Shown: in pieces, positions 1 through 8,802 of the stretch | Layout of the letters: each line of letters begins with the position of its first letter | Numbering within the stretch: position 1 is the first letter of the stretch | DNA from: Palleronia salina | GTDB taxonomy: Bacteria; Pseudomonadota; Alphaproteobacteria; Rhodobacterales; Rhodobacteraceae | Length of the DNA: 64,000 nucleotides | Assembly: GCF_900141995.1 (NCBI RefSeq) | Contig: NZ_FQZA01000008.1 | Span: 93,935-157,934, forward strand | Direction: 5' to 3' | Position numbers and translations under genes: made by a program | Notes under the pieces: model-generated | The model's database searches: none | What the model saw: the letters and a program-made list of their open reading frames with translations, nothing else | What the model was told of the DNA's origin: nothing

Positions 1-899
1 TGGCCAAGGACGCGCTGATGCGGATGATCACGGACGGCGCGGCGCCCGATCCGGCCTACCTGTCCGGGCTGGCCCCGGTGCTGACCGACGACACGCTGGA
101 TCATTCGTTCCGCGCCATGGTGCTGGGCCTGCCCAGCGACGACGACATGGCACAGGGGCTGGCCGATGCCGGGCAGGTGCCGGACCCCGCCGCCATCGCC
201 GCTGCGCGGGACCGGATGCAGAAGGCCAGGGCGGCCGAGCTGAAAGACCCGCTGAGCGATCTGTATGGCGGGCTGGCGAACCTGTCGCCCTATGCCCCCG
301 ATGCCGCGCAGGCCGGGCGGCGCGCACTGCGCAACACCGCTTTGGGCCTGCTCAGCCGGCTGGACGGCGGCACGCTGGCGCGCGCGCAGTTCGATGCGGC
401 GGACAACATGACCGACAGCCTGGGCGCGCTGCTTCCGCTGGTCCAGATCGGCGCGGCGGACGACGCGCTCGCCGCGTTCCATGACCGCTGGCAGGACGAC
501 CGGCTGGTGCTGGACAAGTGGTTCTCGGTGCAGGTGAGCGCGGCACCGGCGGACCTGGCGCTGGACGCGGCCGAGGCGCTGGTCGATCACCCCGCCTTCG
601 ACTGGAAGAACCCCAACCGGTTCCGCGCGGTGATCGGCGCGCTGGGGATGAACCACGCTGCCTTCCACGACGCCAGCGGTCGGGGCTACGCGCTGGTGTC
701 GCAGTGGTTGTGCAAGCTCGACCCGGTGAACCCGCAGACCACGGCGCGCATGACCACGCTGTTCGAGACGTGGCGCCGATACGACGCCGACCGGCAGGAC
801 ATGATCCGCGAGGCGCTGGAGCGGATCCGCGCGGTGCCGAACCTGTCGCGCGACAGCACCGAGATGGTCGAAAGGATTCTGTGCGCGGGCGCGAATTGA
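1..899 (+). CDS. pepN: Aminopeptidase N, C-terminal part (5' end outside the window)
   Basis: This is the 3' end of a zinc aminopeptidase N (M1 family). The open frame is already coding at base 3, so the start codon and the catalytic HExxH domain lie outside the window. About 299 residues of the helical C-terminal domain remain. Recognisable family segments are DKWFSVQ, HPAFDWKNPNRFRA and LDPVNPQTTARM, followed by a closing LS-D-TE-V pattern. The enzyme removes N-terminal residues from peptides in the cytoplasm. The gene stands alone before the next gene and no terminator is obvious behind it. The family call is confident; nothing can be said about the active site. Confidence 0.9.
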   Translation, partial: AKDALMRMITDGAAPDPAYLSGLAPVLTDDTLDHSFRAMVLGLPSDDDMAQGLADAGQVPDPAAIAAARDRMQKARAAELKDPLSDLYGGLANLSPYAPDAAQAGRRALRNTALGLLSRLDGGTLARAQFDAADNMTDSLGALLPLVQIGAADDALAAFHDRWQDDRLVLDKWFSVQVSAAPADLALDAAEALVDHPAFDWKNPNRFRAVIGALGMNHAAFHDASGRGYALVSQWLCKLDPVNPQTTARMTTLFETWRRYDADRQDMIREALERIRAVPNLSRDSTEMVERILCAGAN

Positions 900-977
900 G
901 GCGTTTTGCGGCTGGAACCACAGCCCGTCGGATCCGTTCTGTTTACAAGTTTCAAACGAACGCGAACGGAGGCAAAC

Positions 978-1538
978 ATGCCCAAGATCGACACCGCGAA
1001 AATCCTCATCATCGCCTCGGACGGCTTCGAGCAGTCCGAGCTGATGGAGCCGAAGAAGCAACTGTCCGAGGCGGGCGCCACGGTACACGTGGCCACCCCC
1101 GACGGCGACGCCATCACCGGTTGGGACGAGACCGACTGGGGCGAGAAGGTCGCCGCCGACGTTAAGATCTCCGAGACTAACATCTCGGATTATGACGCCG
1201 TGGTCCTGCCGGGTGGCCAGATCAACCCCGACGTGCTGCGCCTGAACGAAGATGCCGTCGCGCGCATCCGCGACTTCGGCATGTCCGGCAAGCCGCTGGC
1301 GGCCATCTGCCACGCGCCCTGGCTGCTGATCGAAGCGGGCCTGGTGAAGGGCAAGCGCCTGACCGCGTATCCGTCGATCCGCACCGACCTGCGCAACGCG
1401 GGCGCCGAGGTCGTGGACGAAACCGTGGCGCAGGACGGCAACCTGATCACGTCGCGCAATCCCGGTGACCTGGACGCGTTCTGCCGCGCGATCATCGAGG
1501 CGGTCGAGGCTGGCGATGCCCGCGATCACGCCGCCTGA
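978..1538 (+). CDS. DJ-1/PfpI family protein (class I glutamine amidotransferase-like)
   Basis: A 186-residue DJ-1/PfpI protein of about the usual length for the family. The nucleophile-elbow motif AAICHAPWLL gives Cys111 followed by His112, and a conserved Glu lies early (GFEQSEL, Glu18). This matches the YhbO/PfpI branch, which has been described as a cysteine protease, chaperone or deglycase-type stress protein. The exact activity cannot be read from sequence. The ATG at 978 is chosen over an in-frame upstream start because a GGAGG-like ribosome site sits at about 967-972. It is monocistronic, between pepN and a hairpin terminator. Confidence 0.88.
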   Translation: MPKIDTAKILIIASDGFEQSELMEPKKQLSEAGATVHVATPDGDAITGWDETDWGEKVAADVKISETNISDYDAVVLPGGQINPDVLRLNEDAVARIRDFGMSGKPLAAICHAPWLLIEAGLVKGKRLTAYPSIRTDLRNAGAEVVDETVAQDGNLITSRNPGDLDAFCRAIIEAVEAGDARDHAA

Positions 1539-1587
1539 CGCCGGTATGCCGCGATCGGCGGTAAACCCGTGAATTCCACCCGGAATG

Positions 1588-1625
1588 GGCCCGGCGGTTG
1601 TCATTGCGACGCCGCCGGGCCATTT
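1588..1625 (+). terminator. Rho-independent-type hairpin after the PfpI gene
   Basis: A perfect 10-bp stem, GGCCCGGCGG (1588-1597) pairing with CCGCCGGGCC (1612-1621), with a 14-nt loop and a short ATTT tail. It lies about 50 bp behind the PfpI stop and before the acyltransferase start. The T tract is weak, so termination may be partial. Confidence 0.6.
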
Positions 1626-1657
1626 GTCATGGTACCGTTAAGGTCGGGTGGCATCTC

Positions 1658-2551
1658 ATGGGCGTGAAAGAGCGCATAGACCAGCAAATCCTCGAACGCG
1701 CGGCCTGGCTTGGCCGGGGCGGACCCGGAGTCGATCTGGCGCGCGCCGCGCTGAACCGGATGCTGAGCTATGACCGCACCGTCGCGCTTGCCGAGGAGAT
1801 GGAGACCTGGTCGGGCCCCGCGCTCATGGATCGCATGGGCGGGTTGCTGGCACGCGATGTCAGCATCAGCGGTCAGCACAACATCCCCCGCGCCGGTGCC
1901 GCCATGGTGGTGTGCAACCACCCCACCGGGATCGCGGACGGCATCGTTCTCCACCATCTGCTCAGCCCCCTGCGCCCGGACCTTTTCTTCTACGCGAACG
2001 TGGACATCCTGAAGGTCGTCCCCCAGCTCGAGTCGATGATCGCGCCCGTCGAATGGCGCCACGACAAGCGGACCCACGGCAAGGCGCGCGAGACGATGGC
2101 CTGGACGATGCGGGCCATGAAGGAAGACCGGCTGGGCATCATCTTCCCCTCGGGCCGCTTGGCCAAGCGACGGGGATTGCGTCTGTTCGAGCGCCCTTGG
2201 ATGGCATCGGCGGCGATGATCGCGCGCAAGTTCGAGGTGCCGATCATTCCGATCAACATCCGTGCGCGCAACTCGGCGCTGTTCTACCTGTTCGACCTGA
2301 TCCACCCGTCGCTGCGGGACATCACCCTGTTCCACGAGACGCTGAACAAGTCGCGCCAGCCCTTCCGCGTCACCGTGGGCGAACCGATCTCGCCCAATGC
2401 CCTGCCGGCGCAATCCGAGGCCGCGATCGAGATGCTGCGCCGCGCCACCCTGGCGCTGGGCGGGCGGCATGCGCCGTCGGTCAGCCTGCTGGATGCCTCG
2501 CGCCGCCCCCTCGCGCTCAGCCGCGCCGGAAGCGGCCCCGGCTCGGCCTAA
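1658..2551 (+). CDS. PlsC-like glycerolipid acyltransferase
   Basis: A 297-residue lysophospholipid/glycerol-phosphate acyltransferase-like protein. The acyltransferase block NHPTGIADG (His88, Asp94) is followed by an IIFPSGR segment where PlsC proteins usually have FPEG-R, so the conserved Glu is replaced by Ser. The PIIPINIRARNS segment fits the later PlsC motif. The likely role is transfer of an acyl chain to a lipid acceptor at the inner face of the membrane. The ATG at 1658 (MGVKER) is preferred because it lies clear of the hairpin upstream. The altered second motif means the acceptor could differ from lysophosphatidate. Confidence 0.75.
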   Translation: MGVKERIDQQILERAAWLGRGGPGVDLARAALNRMLSYDRTVALAEEMETWSGPALMDRMGGLLARDVSISGQHNIPRAGAAMVVCNHPTGIADGIVLHHLLSPLRPDLFFYANVDILKVVPQLESMIAPVEWRHDKRTHGKARETMAWTMRAMKEDRLGIIFPSGRLAKRRGLRLFERPWMASAAMIARKFEVPIIPINIRARNSALFYLFDLIHPSLRDITLFHETLNKSRQPFRVTVGEPISPNALPAQSEAAIEMLRRATLALGGRHAPSVSLLDASRRPLALSRAGSGPGSA

Positions 2552-2554
2552 GCG

Positions 2555-3274
2555 TCAGAGCGGGGCGGTCGGTCCCACCGCAGTCGCCAGCCGCGGGGCG
2601 GGGCGCAGCGCCGGACGGATCGGCCCCATGATGTGGCTATCCGGCTTCGGGCGCAGCCTGGGGCGCATGCTGACATGCAATTGGCAATAGTCCTGGCCGC
2701 GCAGCCAGTTGCGCATCGCGGCCCGCTTGGTGCTGGACCGCATGGGGCCCCAATCCGCCGAAACGCCGCTCCAGCGCGGCTCGCGGGCGTGGATGACGCC
2801 GTCGCGCGGCACGGTTTCGGCCATGATTCGAATCGCGCAGCTCAGGTTGGCCGGCCCATCCTTCAGCGCCTCGCCGCTGCCCGCGCGGCACTCGTAGCCG
2901 CGTGCGGTGGCGGGCGCGATCTGCAACAGGCCGAACCACTTGCCGCCGCCGCCCACGGCGCGCGGCTTGTGGGTGGATTCGTAGTGCGCCAGCGCCGACA
3001 GGAAGCCCACCCAGAAGGCGCGGCGCGCGTCGGGCGGGGCGCCGGCATAGCCAGGGCACCATCGCGCCATGTCCTCGGGCTCCATCTCGACCAGCGGCTC
3101 GCCGTGGTTGCGCAGCGCCTGCAACGCGGCTCGGCTCCAGCGGCCGGCCTCGTCCCGATGATCCCAGCGCGTGACGGGAATGGGGTCGAATGTCGGCCGG
3201 GCCAGCGGCCGGACGGTCTCGGCCCGGGCGGGCAGGACGAGGGCGGCAACGAGAAGGGCGAGTATCAGGCGCAT
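2555..3274 (-). CDS. Lytic transglycosylase-like (SLT-fold) exported protein, copy 1
   Basis: A 239-residue protein with an N-terminal signal peptide (MRLILALLVAALVLPARA). The goose-lysozyme/SLT-type core has a probable catalytic Glu99 in HYEST, then GGGGKWFGLLQIAP, which matches the ES...GLxQI pattern of transglycosylases. It would act on periplasmic peptidoglycan. The N-terminal ATG at 3274 is preferred to a TTG three codons earlier. It is a paralogue of the next gene upstream (3361-3978), with the same WCP-Y, EST and GGGG blocks and the same ALKDG-ANL-CA-RI segment. It ends with an extra Pro/Arg-rich tail after DYCQ. It is convergent with the acyltransferase gene, 3 bp apart. Confidence 0.72.
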   Translation of the reverse strand: MRLILALLVAALVLPARAETVRPLARPTFDPIPVTRWDHRDEAGRWSRAALQALRNHGEPLVEMEPEDMARWCPGYAGAPPDARRAFWVGFLSALAHYESTHKPRAVGGGGKWFGLLQIAPATARGYECRAGSGEALKDGPANLSCAIRIMAETVPRDGVIHAREPRWSGVSADWGPMRSSTKRAAMRNWLRGQDYCQLHVSMRPRLRPKPDSHIMGPIRPALRPAPRLATAVGPTAPL

Positions 3275-3360
3275 GATCGGCAAGCTAACCTATTCGGTGC
3301 CGCCGTCCACGCCGCGCCGCCGCACAAAAGGGCGGCGCGGCAAGGGGTTGCCGACCGGGC

Positions 3361-3978
3361 TCAGAGCCGGTCGAGAAGATTGGTGAAGGGGTCCTTGGGC
3401 TCGGGCGCCTGGCAATAGGGCTGCGCCCGGGTCCAGGCGGCCATCTCGGCGCGCTTGGCGGCCGAATGGAACGGACCCCAGTCTCGCATGCCACGGTTGA
3501 TGGTGCCACGCTTGGACACCTGGGCGGCGGCGATCCGCACCGCGCAGCGCAGGTTGGCCGCGCCGTCCTTCAGCGCCTGTCCCGAGGTGACATCGCAGTT
3601 ATAGGCCCGCGCCGTGCGCGGATCGATCTGCGTCAGGCCGTACCACAGCCCGCCGCCGCCAACGGCCTCGGGCCGCCAGGTGCTTTCGTGCTTGGCCAGC
3701 GCCGACAGCAGGCCGGTCCAGAAAGCGGCGCGATTCTCGGGGGTCTGCGCGGCGTATTCGGGGCACCACTCGGCGTAGTCGGCGGGAACCATCGCGGGCA
3801 GGGCGGCGCCGTGCTCGGTCAGGGCCTGAAGCGTCGCTTGGGTCCAGATCTCGGATTCGGGGCGGAAATCCCACCGGGTGACCGGCAACTCGGCGGTCGG
3901 CTCGGCCTCGCGCTGGCCGCTGATCTGCGCACAGGCCGGTAGTAGCAAAAACATCACAATGGCGAGGTGTCGCAACAT
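3361..3978 (-). CDS. Lytic transglycosylase-like lipoprotein, copy 2
   Basis: A 205-residue lipoprotein form of the neighbouring gene. The start [16 protein letters not shown] carries a lipobox with acylated Cys16. The core has a probable catalytic Glu98 in KHEST, then the GGGG and GLTQIDP blocks, and the shared segment [15 protein letters not shown]. The product should be anchored in a membrane facing the periplasm and act on peptidoglycan. It precedes copy 1 on the same strand with an 86-bp gap, so the two may be co-transcribed. The ATG at 3978 is chosen because it gives the lipoprotein signal; longer starts run into the gatB upstream region. Confidence 0.72.
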   Translation of the reverse strand: MLRHLAIVMFLLLPACAQISGQREAEPTAELPVTRWDFRPESEIWTQATLQALTEHGAALPAMVPADYAEWCPEYAAQTPENRAAFWTGLLSALAKHESTWRPEAVGGGGLWYGLTQIDPRTARAYNCDVTSGQALKDGAANLRCAVRIAAAQVSKRGTINRGMRDWGPFHSAAKRAEMAAWTRAQPYCQAPEPKDPFTNLLDRL

Positions 3979-4145
3979 TCTCGGGAACCCTTGGGTTGTT
4001 GATCGAGGCGCCCTTAGCCCGATTCGGCCCAACCTGGCTACGCTGCGGTGCAGCGAACGGCGCTTTCCCGCCCATCGGGGCCTTGTCGCGCCGGGCCGCC
4101 GGGCCTATTCAGGCGCAACTTCGCGACCCATGCCACGAGGCCCCC

Positions 4146-5660
4146 ATGCTCGACCTGACATACGAAACCCCCAAGCCGAAGGTGATCCAGGGCGCCAAGG
4201 AGGACTGGGAACTGGTGATCGGGCTCGAGGTTCACGCCCAGGTCGCGTCCAAGGCCAAGCTGTTTTCGGGCGCCTCGACGGCCTTCGGGGCCGAGCCCAA
4301 CAGCAACGTCGCCTTCGTGGACGCGGGCATGCCGGGCATGCTGCCGGTCATCAACGAAGGCTGCGTCGCGCTGGCCGTGAAGACGGGGCTGGGTCTGAAG
4401 GCCGAGATCAACCTGCGCTCGGCCTTCGATCGCAAGAACTATTTCTATCCCGATCTGCCGCAGGGCTACCAGATCAGCCAGCTTTACCATCCCATCGTGG
4501 GCGAGGGCGAAGTGCTGGTCGACATGGCGCCCGGCGTGGCGCGGCTGGTGCGGATCGAGCGCATTCACCTGGAACAGGACGCGGGCAAGTCGATCCACGA
4601 CATGGACCCGACCATGTCCTTCGTGGACCTGAACCGGACCGGCGTCGCGCTGATGGAGATCGTCAGCCGCCCCGACATCCGTGGCCCGGAAGAGGCCGCC
4701 GCCTATGTCGGCAAGCTGCGCCAGATCCTGCGCTATCTCGGGACCTGTGACGGCAACATGCAGAACGGCAACCTGCGCGCCGACGTCAACGTATCGGTCT
4801 GCCGGCCGGGCGATTACGAGAAGTATCAGGAAACGCAGGATTTCTCGCATCTCGGAACGCGGTGCGAGATCAAGAACATGAACTCCATGCGCTTCATCCA
4901 GCAGGCCATCGACTACGAGGCCCGCCGGCAGATCGCCATCATCGAGGATGGCGGCGCGGTCGTGCAGGAGACACGCCTTTACGATCCCGACAAGGGCGAG
5001 ACGCGGTCCATGCGGTCGAAGGAAGAGGCGCATGACTACCGCTATTTCCCGTGCCCCGACCTGCTGCCTCTGGAGATCGAGCAGGCCTGGGTCGATGACA
5101 TCGCCGCGTCGCTGCCCGAACTGCCGGACGAAAAGCGCGCGCGCTTCGTGCTGGATTACGGCATGACCGAGTACGACGCGTCGGTCCTGACCGCCGAAGT
5201 CGACGATGCCGCCTATTTCGAGGCCGTGGCCAAGGATGCGGGCGACGGCAAGCTGGCCGCGAACTGGGTCATCAACGAGCTGTTCGGTCGCCTGAAGAAA
5301 GACGATCGCGCGATCACCGAAAGCCCGGTGGCGCCCGCGCAGCTGGCCGCGATCATCCGCATGATCAAGGCCGACGAGATTTCGGGCAAGACCGCCAAGG
5401 ACGTGTTCGAGATCGTCTATACCGACGGCGGCGACCCCGAGAAGATCGTCGACGAACGCGGGCTCAAGCAGGTCACCGACACCGCCGCCATCGAAGCCGC
5501 GGTCGAGAAGATCATGGCCGAAAACCCCGCGCAGGTCGAAAAGGCGCAGGCGAACCCGAAGCTCGCGGGCTGGTTCGTGGGGCAGGTGATGAAGGCCACG
5601 GGCGGGACGGCGAACCCCAAGGTGGTCAACCAGATCGTGGCGACGAAGCTGAACGGCTGA
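4146..5660 (+). CDS. gatB: Asp/Glu-tRNA(Asn/Gln) amidotransferase subunit B
   Basis: A 504-residue GatB, full length. The PROSITE-type signature [10 protein letters not shown] is present near residue 105, and the C-terminal GatB/YqeY helical domain ends the protein ([16 protein letters not shown]). With GatA and GatC, encoded elsewhere, it amidates misacylated Glu-tRNA(Gln), and often Asp-tRNA(Asn), in the cytoplasm. The ATG at 4146 gives [16 protein letters not shown], the usual N-terminus in this group. It is divergent from the transglycosylase pair across a 167-bp gap that should hold both promoters. Confidence 0.95.
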   Translation: MLDLTYETPKPKVIQGAKEDWELVIGLEVHAQVASKAKLFSGASTAFGAEPNSNVAFVDAGMPGMLPVINEGCVALAVKTGLGLKAEINLRSAFDRKNYFYPDLPQGYQISQLYHPIVGEGEVLVDMAPGVARLVRIERIHLEQDAGKSIHDMDPTMSFVDLNRTGVALMEIVSRPDIRGPEEAAAYVGKLRQILRYLGTCDGNMQNGNLRADVNVSVCRPGDYEKYQETQDFSHLGTRCEIKNMNSMRFIQQAIDYEARRQIAIIEDGGAVVQETRLYDPDKGETRSMRSKEEAHDYRYFPCPDLLPLEIEQAWVDDIAASLPELPDEKRARFVLDYGMTEYDASVLTAEVDDAAYFEAVAKDAGDGKLAANWVINELFGRLKKDDRAITESPVAPAQLAAIIRMIKADEISGKTAKDVFEIVYTDGGDPEKIVDERGLKQVTDTAAIEAAVEKIMAENPAQVEKAQANPKLAGWFVGQVMKATGGTANPKVVNQIVATKLNG

Positions 5661-5663
5661 GCG

Positions 5664-5695
5664 CAAAGACAAAGGGCGCGCCAAGTGGCGCGCCC
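5664..5695 (-). terminator. Hairpin terminator behind the small lipoprotein genes
   Basis: A perfect 9-bp stem, GGGCGCGCC (5674-5682) and GGCGCGCCC (5687-5695), with an AAGT loop. On the minus strand it is followed by TTTGTCTTTG, so it best serves the lipoprotein gene that ends at 5738. It lies just after the gatB stop and may act on both strands. Confidence 0.7.
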
Positions 5696-5737
5696 CGACT
5701 CGTTAAAGAACACGAACAGGCTGACAGCAGCCCGGAA

Positions 5738-5890
5738 TTACTCGACCTGGTTCTCGTTCATCAGGCCATCGGTCGGCTCGGAAAGCTCCTCGGGAGCGGG
5801 CTCGACCACGCTGCTCGCGGGCACCGGATCGTTCATGCAACCGGCGAGCGTTGCCGTGAGAAAGCCGAAAATCATCAAACTACGGGTCAT
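5738..5890 (-). CDS. Tiny lipoprotein (50 aa), copy A of three
   Basis: A 50-residue predicted lipoprotein, entericidin-like in size. MTRSLMIFGFLTATLAGC gives a lipobox LAGC with Cys18, followed by MNDPVP, an acidic Pro-rich stretch, and EPTDGLMNENQVE. No known domain is visible. It shares the LAGCMNDPVP block with copy B (5971-6120) and the (S/T)DG block with copies B and C. It is the most downstream of the three on the minus strand and ends before a hairpin terminator. The function is unknown; an envelope location is the only firm inference. Confidence 0.72.
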   Translation of the reverse strand: MTRSLMIFGFLTATLAGCMNDPVPASSVVEPAPEELSEPTDGLMNENQVE

Positions 5891-5970
5891 AAAACTGTCC
5901 TTTCCGTTTCGCCCCTAAGCGAACGAACGTCCGAATGGTTCCTTCCGGATGGATCGAAGCGATCCGGCGA

Positions 5971-6120
5971 TCAGTTGTACTCGGTCTCGATGCCGTCACT
6001 GGGCGATGCCAGCTCTTCGCCGACCGGGACGGTGTCGCCGTCGTTCAGCGGAACCGGGTCGTTCATGCAGCCGGCCAGGAGGGTCACGAGGGCGGCAGGG
6101 GCGAGGATCAGTCGTGTCAT
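5971..6120 (-). CDS. Tiny lipoprotein (49 aa), copy B of three
   Basis: A 49-residue lipoprotein. MTRLILAPAALVTLLAGC places the acylated Cys at 18, then MNDPVPLNDGDTVPVGEE and ASPSDGIETEYN. It is clearly a paralogue of copy A (identical MNDPVP after the Cys) and shares ASPSDG with copy C. It is separated from copy A by 80 bp and from copy C by 72 bp, all on the same strand. The mature peptide is only about 32 residues and acidic. There is no recognised family. Confidence 0.72.
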   Translation of the reverse strand: MTRLILAPAALVTLLAGCMNDPVPLNDGDTVPVGEELASPSDGIETEYN

Positions 6121-6192
6121 CAATTCAGTCCTTTCGTCGTCTGTCGTTACCGGCCCAATGCGGCGTGGTCGGCCGTTGTTCCGTGGACCGGT

Positions 6193-6339
6193 TCAGTCGT
6201 CCGAGTGGTAGAACCCGTCGGACGGCGACGCGACGCGTTCCGCCGGCAGTTTCTGCGGGTCGACGCCGTATCCGGGCGGTGCGGGCTGGCAGGCGAGAAG
6301 CGCGGTCAGCGCCCCGAGCCCGAGGATCTTGTAGGCCAT
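6193..6339 (-). CDS. Tiny lipoprotein (48 aa), copy C of three
   Basis: A 48-residue lipoprotein. MAYKILGLGALTALLAC gives Cys17, followed by QPAPPGYGVDPQKLPAER and VASPSDGFYHSDD. It lacks the MNDPVP block but has the same VASPSDG-type C-terminal motif as copy B (ASPSDG). It is the first of the three in the direction of transcription. The conserved terminal motif in three small lipoproteins suggests a common partner or anchoring role, which is inference only. Confidence 0.7.
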   Translation of the reverse strand: MAYKILGLGALTALLACQPAPPGYGVDPQKLPAERVASPSDGFYHSDD

Positions 6340-6478
6340 GGGTGTCTCCAATTCGGCTGTTGCCGGGACAAGTCCCGTTCGACCGGCAGGTTCCTGCGCC
6401 CATACGTCCCGGGTCTGGACAGCGCGCCCCAGTTCTTGGATAGAGACGCGCCAAGCAGATCGCGAAAGGTGCCGCCCG

Positions 6479-6925
6479 ATGTCCTACTACGAATACCGTG
6501 TCGTGCCCGCGCGGACCGATGCCCCCCGCGTGAAGGGCGTAAAAGGCGTCGACGCGCGCTTTGCGCTGGCGATGGAGGAGTCGCTGAATGCCGAGGGGCT
6601 GGCGGGCTGGGAATTTCAGCGCAGTGAGACCCTCAACGTCGAGGCGCGCCGCGGCCTGCTGCGCAAGCCCACGGTCTCGGCCGTGACCGTTCTGGTCTAC
6701 CGCCGCTGGGTCGAAACCGAACAGGCCCCGGCGGCCGAGGTCGAGACGGCCGCGCCACGCCGCGCCGATCCCGTCGCCCGGAACGAGCCCGACACGCCCG
6801 AGGCGCTGGCGACCGAGATATCGCAGGCCCCCTACAGCCGCGCGCCGCAGGGCGGACGCGGTCTGAGCGCCAAGCGCACGCCCGAGGGCGACCTGCACCC
6901 CGTCCCGGGGCCGGACCGCGGCTGA
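6479..6925 (+). CDS. DUF4177-type protein
   Basis: A 148-residue protein. Its first 80 residues match the DUF4177 pattern: MSYYEYRVVPA, then GWEFQRSETLNVE, then VLVYRRWVE. The remainder is a low-complexity acidic, Pro/Arg-rich tail. No catalytic motif or membrane segment is seen. The function of DUF4177 is unknown. The ATG at 6479 is chosen because it starts the conserved YEYRVVPA block, with AAAGG a few bases upstream. It is convergent with the bolA-like gene, with stops 1 bp apart. Confidence 0.72.
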   Translation: MSYYEYRVVPARTDAPRVKGVKGVDARFALAMEESLNAEGLAGWEFQRSETLNVEARRGLLRKPTVSAVTVLVYRRWVETEQAPAAEVETAAPRRADPVARNEPDTPEALATEISQAPYSRAPQGGRGLSAKRTPEGDLHPVPGPDRG

Positions 6926-6926
6926 G

Positions 6927-7184
6927 TTACCCGTCCACGTCAAGCGCGAGGGCGTGGATCCGGCCGACCAGGTCGCGGCCAAGCGCCGCATGGATGGCCC
7001 GGTGCCGCGCGATGCGCGACATGTCGGCGAAGGCGTCCGCACGGATCACCACGTTGAAATGGCTCTGACCCCCGGCCGGCGCGCCCGCGTGGCCCGCATG
7101 GGCCGCCGAGTCGTCCTTTACCGTCAGCGCGCGGGGCGCGAAGGCGTCTTCAAGTTTTAGGCGGATTTCATCTTCGACTGCCAT
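6927..7184 (-). CDS. BolA family protein
   Basis: An 85-residue BolA-fold protein. The core HFNVVIRADAFADMSRIARH carries the conserved FxGxSRVxRHR-like helix-turn-helix, and the terminal RIHALAL strand matches BolA (KIHAL). BolA proteins partner with monothiol glutaredoxins in iron-sulfur/iron signalling or affect transcription. The ATG at 7184 gives the normal length. A longer frame upstream would overlap the divergent J-domain gene. The 75-bp gap to that gene should hold both promoters. Confidence 0.85.
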   Translation of the reverse strand: MAVEDEIRLKLEDAFAPRALTVKDDSAAHAGHAGAPAGGQSHFNVVIRADAFADMSRIARHRAIHAALGRDLVGRIHALALDVDG

Positions 7185-7259
7185 TTTCCGGGCCACTCCC
7201 CTCTTCACCTCGACGGATCTTTCTCTAATATCTCTGCTCCGAGCTGGAAAGGAGCGGTC

Positions 7260-7898
7260 ATGGCGAAAAACGATCCCTTCGGCTTCGACATCAGGGTTTC
7301 GTCCGCGAAGAAAAAGAACCCGCGCGGCAAGCGCGGGATGTCGGGCGCCTTCGAGACGTCGAACCGGGTCTGCGAGCACCCTGGCTGCGAAGAATCGGCC
7401 CAGTACCGCGCCCCCAAATCGCCGGATCACCTCGACGAGTACCTGTGGTTCTGCAAGGAACACGTGCGCGAGTACAATCTAAAGTGGAACTTCTTCAACG
7501 GCACGACCGAGGATGAATTCGCCGACCAGGTCGACCAGGATCGCGTCTGGGGCCGCAAGACCAAGCCCTTCGGCCGCAAGTCCGACGAACAGCGCGCCTG
7601 GGCGCGACTGGGCGTGGACGACCCCCACCAGGTGCTGGGCGACAACGCCACCCGCAACCCCGGCAAGTCCACCACCGGCGGAACGACCCGCCGCCTGCCG
7701 CCCACCGAGCGCCGCGCGATCGAGATTCTCGAGGCCAAGGATCACTGGACCAAGACCGAGATCCGCAAGGCCTACAAGTCGCTCATCAAGGTGCTGCACC
7801 CGGACATGAACGGCGGCGACCGCGGACACGAGGAACAGCTGAGCGAGGTCGTCTGGGCCTGGGATCAGATCAAGGACAGCCGAAACTTCTCCAGCTAG
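7260..7898 (+). CDS. J-domain protein with N-terminal Cys/His cluster
   Basis: A 212-residue DnaJ-like protein with the J domain at the C-terminus: helix TKTEIRKAYKSLIKVL then HPD at 180-182 and MNGGD. The N-terminal half holds Cys38, Cys43, Cys65 and His68, which could bind a metal. It lacks the Gly/Phe and zinc-finger regions of DnaJ, so it is a specialised (type III) co-chaperone that should stimulate DnaK. The ATG at 7260 has AAAGGAG just upstream. This gene type is seen next to bolA in alphaproteobacteria (from memory). The substrate is unknown. Confidence 0.85.
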   Translation: MAKNDPFGFDIRVSSAKKKNPRGKRGMSGAFETSNRVCEHPGCEESAQYRAPKSPDHLDEYLWFCKEHVREYNLKWNFFNGTTEDEFADQVDQDRVWGRKTKPFGRKSDEQRAWARLGVDDPHQVLGDNATRNPGKSTTGGTTRRLPPTERRAIEILEAKDHWTKTEIRKAYKSLIKVLHPDMNGGDRGHEEQLSEVVWAWDQIKDSRNFSS

Positions 7899-8005
7899 GC
7901 TCAATTTCCGGGCGTTTGCCGTTTCGGTCGGCGGCGCGACAGGGTGGCGGCTTGGATCGCTCCGATGGCTCTGTTAGAACACGCCATCGCGAAAGGAGCC
8001 CCACC

Positions 8006-8785
8006 ATGAAGCGTCCGCTGGTCGGCATCATCGGCAATCATCACCTGATCAACGACAGCTACGAGATCCACGGCGGCGGGCTGATGAACAGCGACGCCAT
8101 CGCCAACGTGACCGGGGCCGTGCCGCTGATCGTGCCGGCCGACCCGCGCCTGACCTCGGTCGAGGAGCTCATGGCCACCTGCGACGGCTTCCTGTTCACC
8201 GGCGGGCGGCCCAACGTGCACCCCGACGAATACGGTCATCCCGAGACCGAGGCGCATGGTACTTTCGACCGGGCGCGCGACGCCATCGCCCTGCCGCTGG
8301 TGCGCGCCTGCGTCGAGACCGGCCAGCCCTTCTTCGCCATTTGCCGCGGCTTCCAGGAGGTGGCGGTCGCCATGGGCAGCACCCTGCACCCCGAGATCCG
8401 GGATCTTCCGGGCCGCGACAACCACCGCATGCCGCCGGACGGCACCATCGAAGAGAAATTCGCCTTGCGCCACACCGTTCGCTTCAGCGAGGGCGGGCCG
8501 TTCCACCGGCTGCTGGGATCGCGCGAGGTGATGACCAATACCCTGCACGGACAGGGTGTGATCGACGCGGGTCCGCGCTTCGTCATCGACGGCTTCGCGC
8601 CCGATGGGACCTGCGAGGCGGCCTATATCGACGGCGCGCCGGGTTTCACGCTGTCGGTGCAGTGGCACCCCGAGTACAACGCCGCCGCCGACCCGGTGTC
8701 GCGCCCGCTGTTCGAGGCGTTCGGCGACGCCGTGCGCGCCTGGGCGGAAGGGCGCAGGCCGCACCCGCTGCGCCGGATCGCCTGA
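8006..8785 (+). CDS. Gamma-glutamyl-gamma-aminobutyrate hydrolase-like (class I GATase, peptidase C26)
   Basis: A 259-residue class I amidotransferase-fold hydrolase of the PuuD/peptidase C26 group. The triad is visible: Cys113 in FAICRGFQE, and His221 and Glu223 in SVQWHPEYN. PuuD cleaves gamma-glutamyl-GABA in putrescine catabolism, but no other puu genes lie nearby, so the substrate is open. The ATG at 8006 has GAAAGGAG upstream. A possible promoter TTGGAT-16-TTAGAA lies at 7952-7979. It stands alone, convergent with a periplasmic protein gene. Confidence 0.82.
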   Translation: MKRPLVGIIGNHHLINDSYEIHGGGLMNSDAIANVTGAVPLIVPADPRLTSVEELMATCDGFLFTGGRPNVHPDEYGHPETEAHGTFDRARDAIALPLVRACVETGQPFFAICRGFQEVAVAMGSTLHPEIRDLPGRDNHRMPPDGTIEEKFALRHTVRFSEGGPFHRLLGSREVMTNTLHGQGVIDAGPRFVIDGFAPDGTCEAAYIDGAPGFTLSVQWHPEYNAAADPVSRPLFEAFGDAVRAWAEGRRPHPLRRIA

Positions 8786-8802
8786 TCCGCCGGCCCGTGG
8801 CG

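Noticed and set aside
4038..5684. A long minus-strand frame opposite gatB
   Set aside because: The gatB frame carries its family signature; the antisense translation has none.
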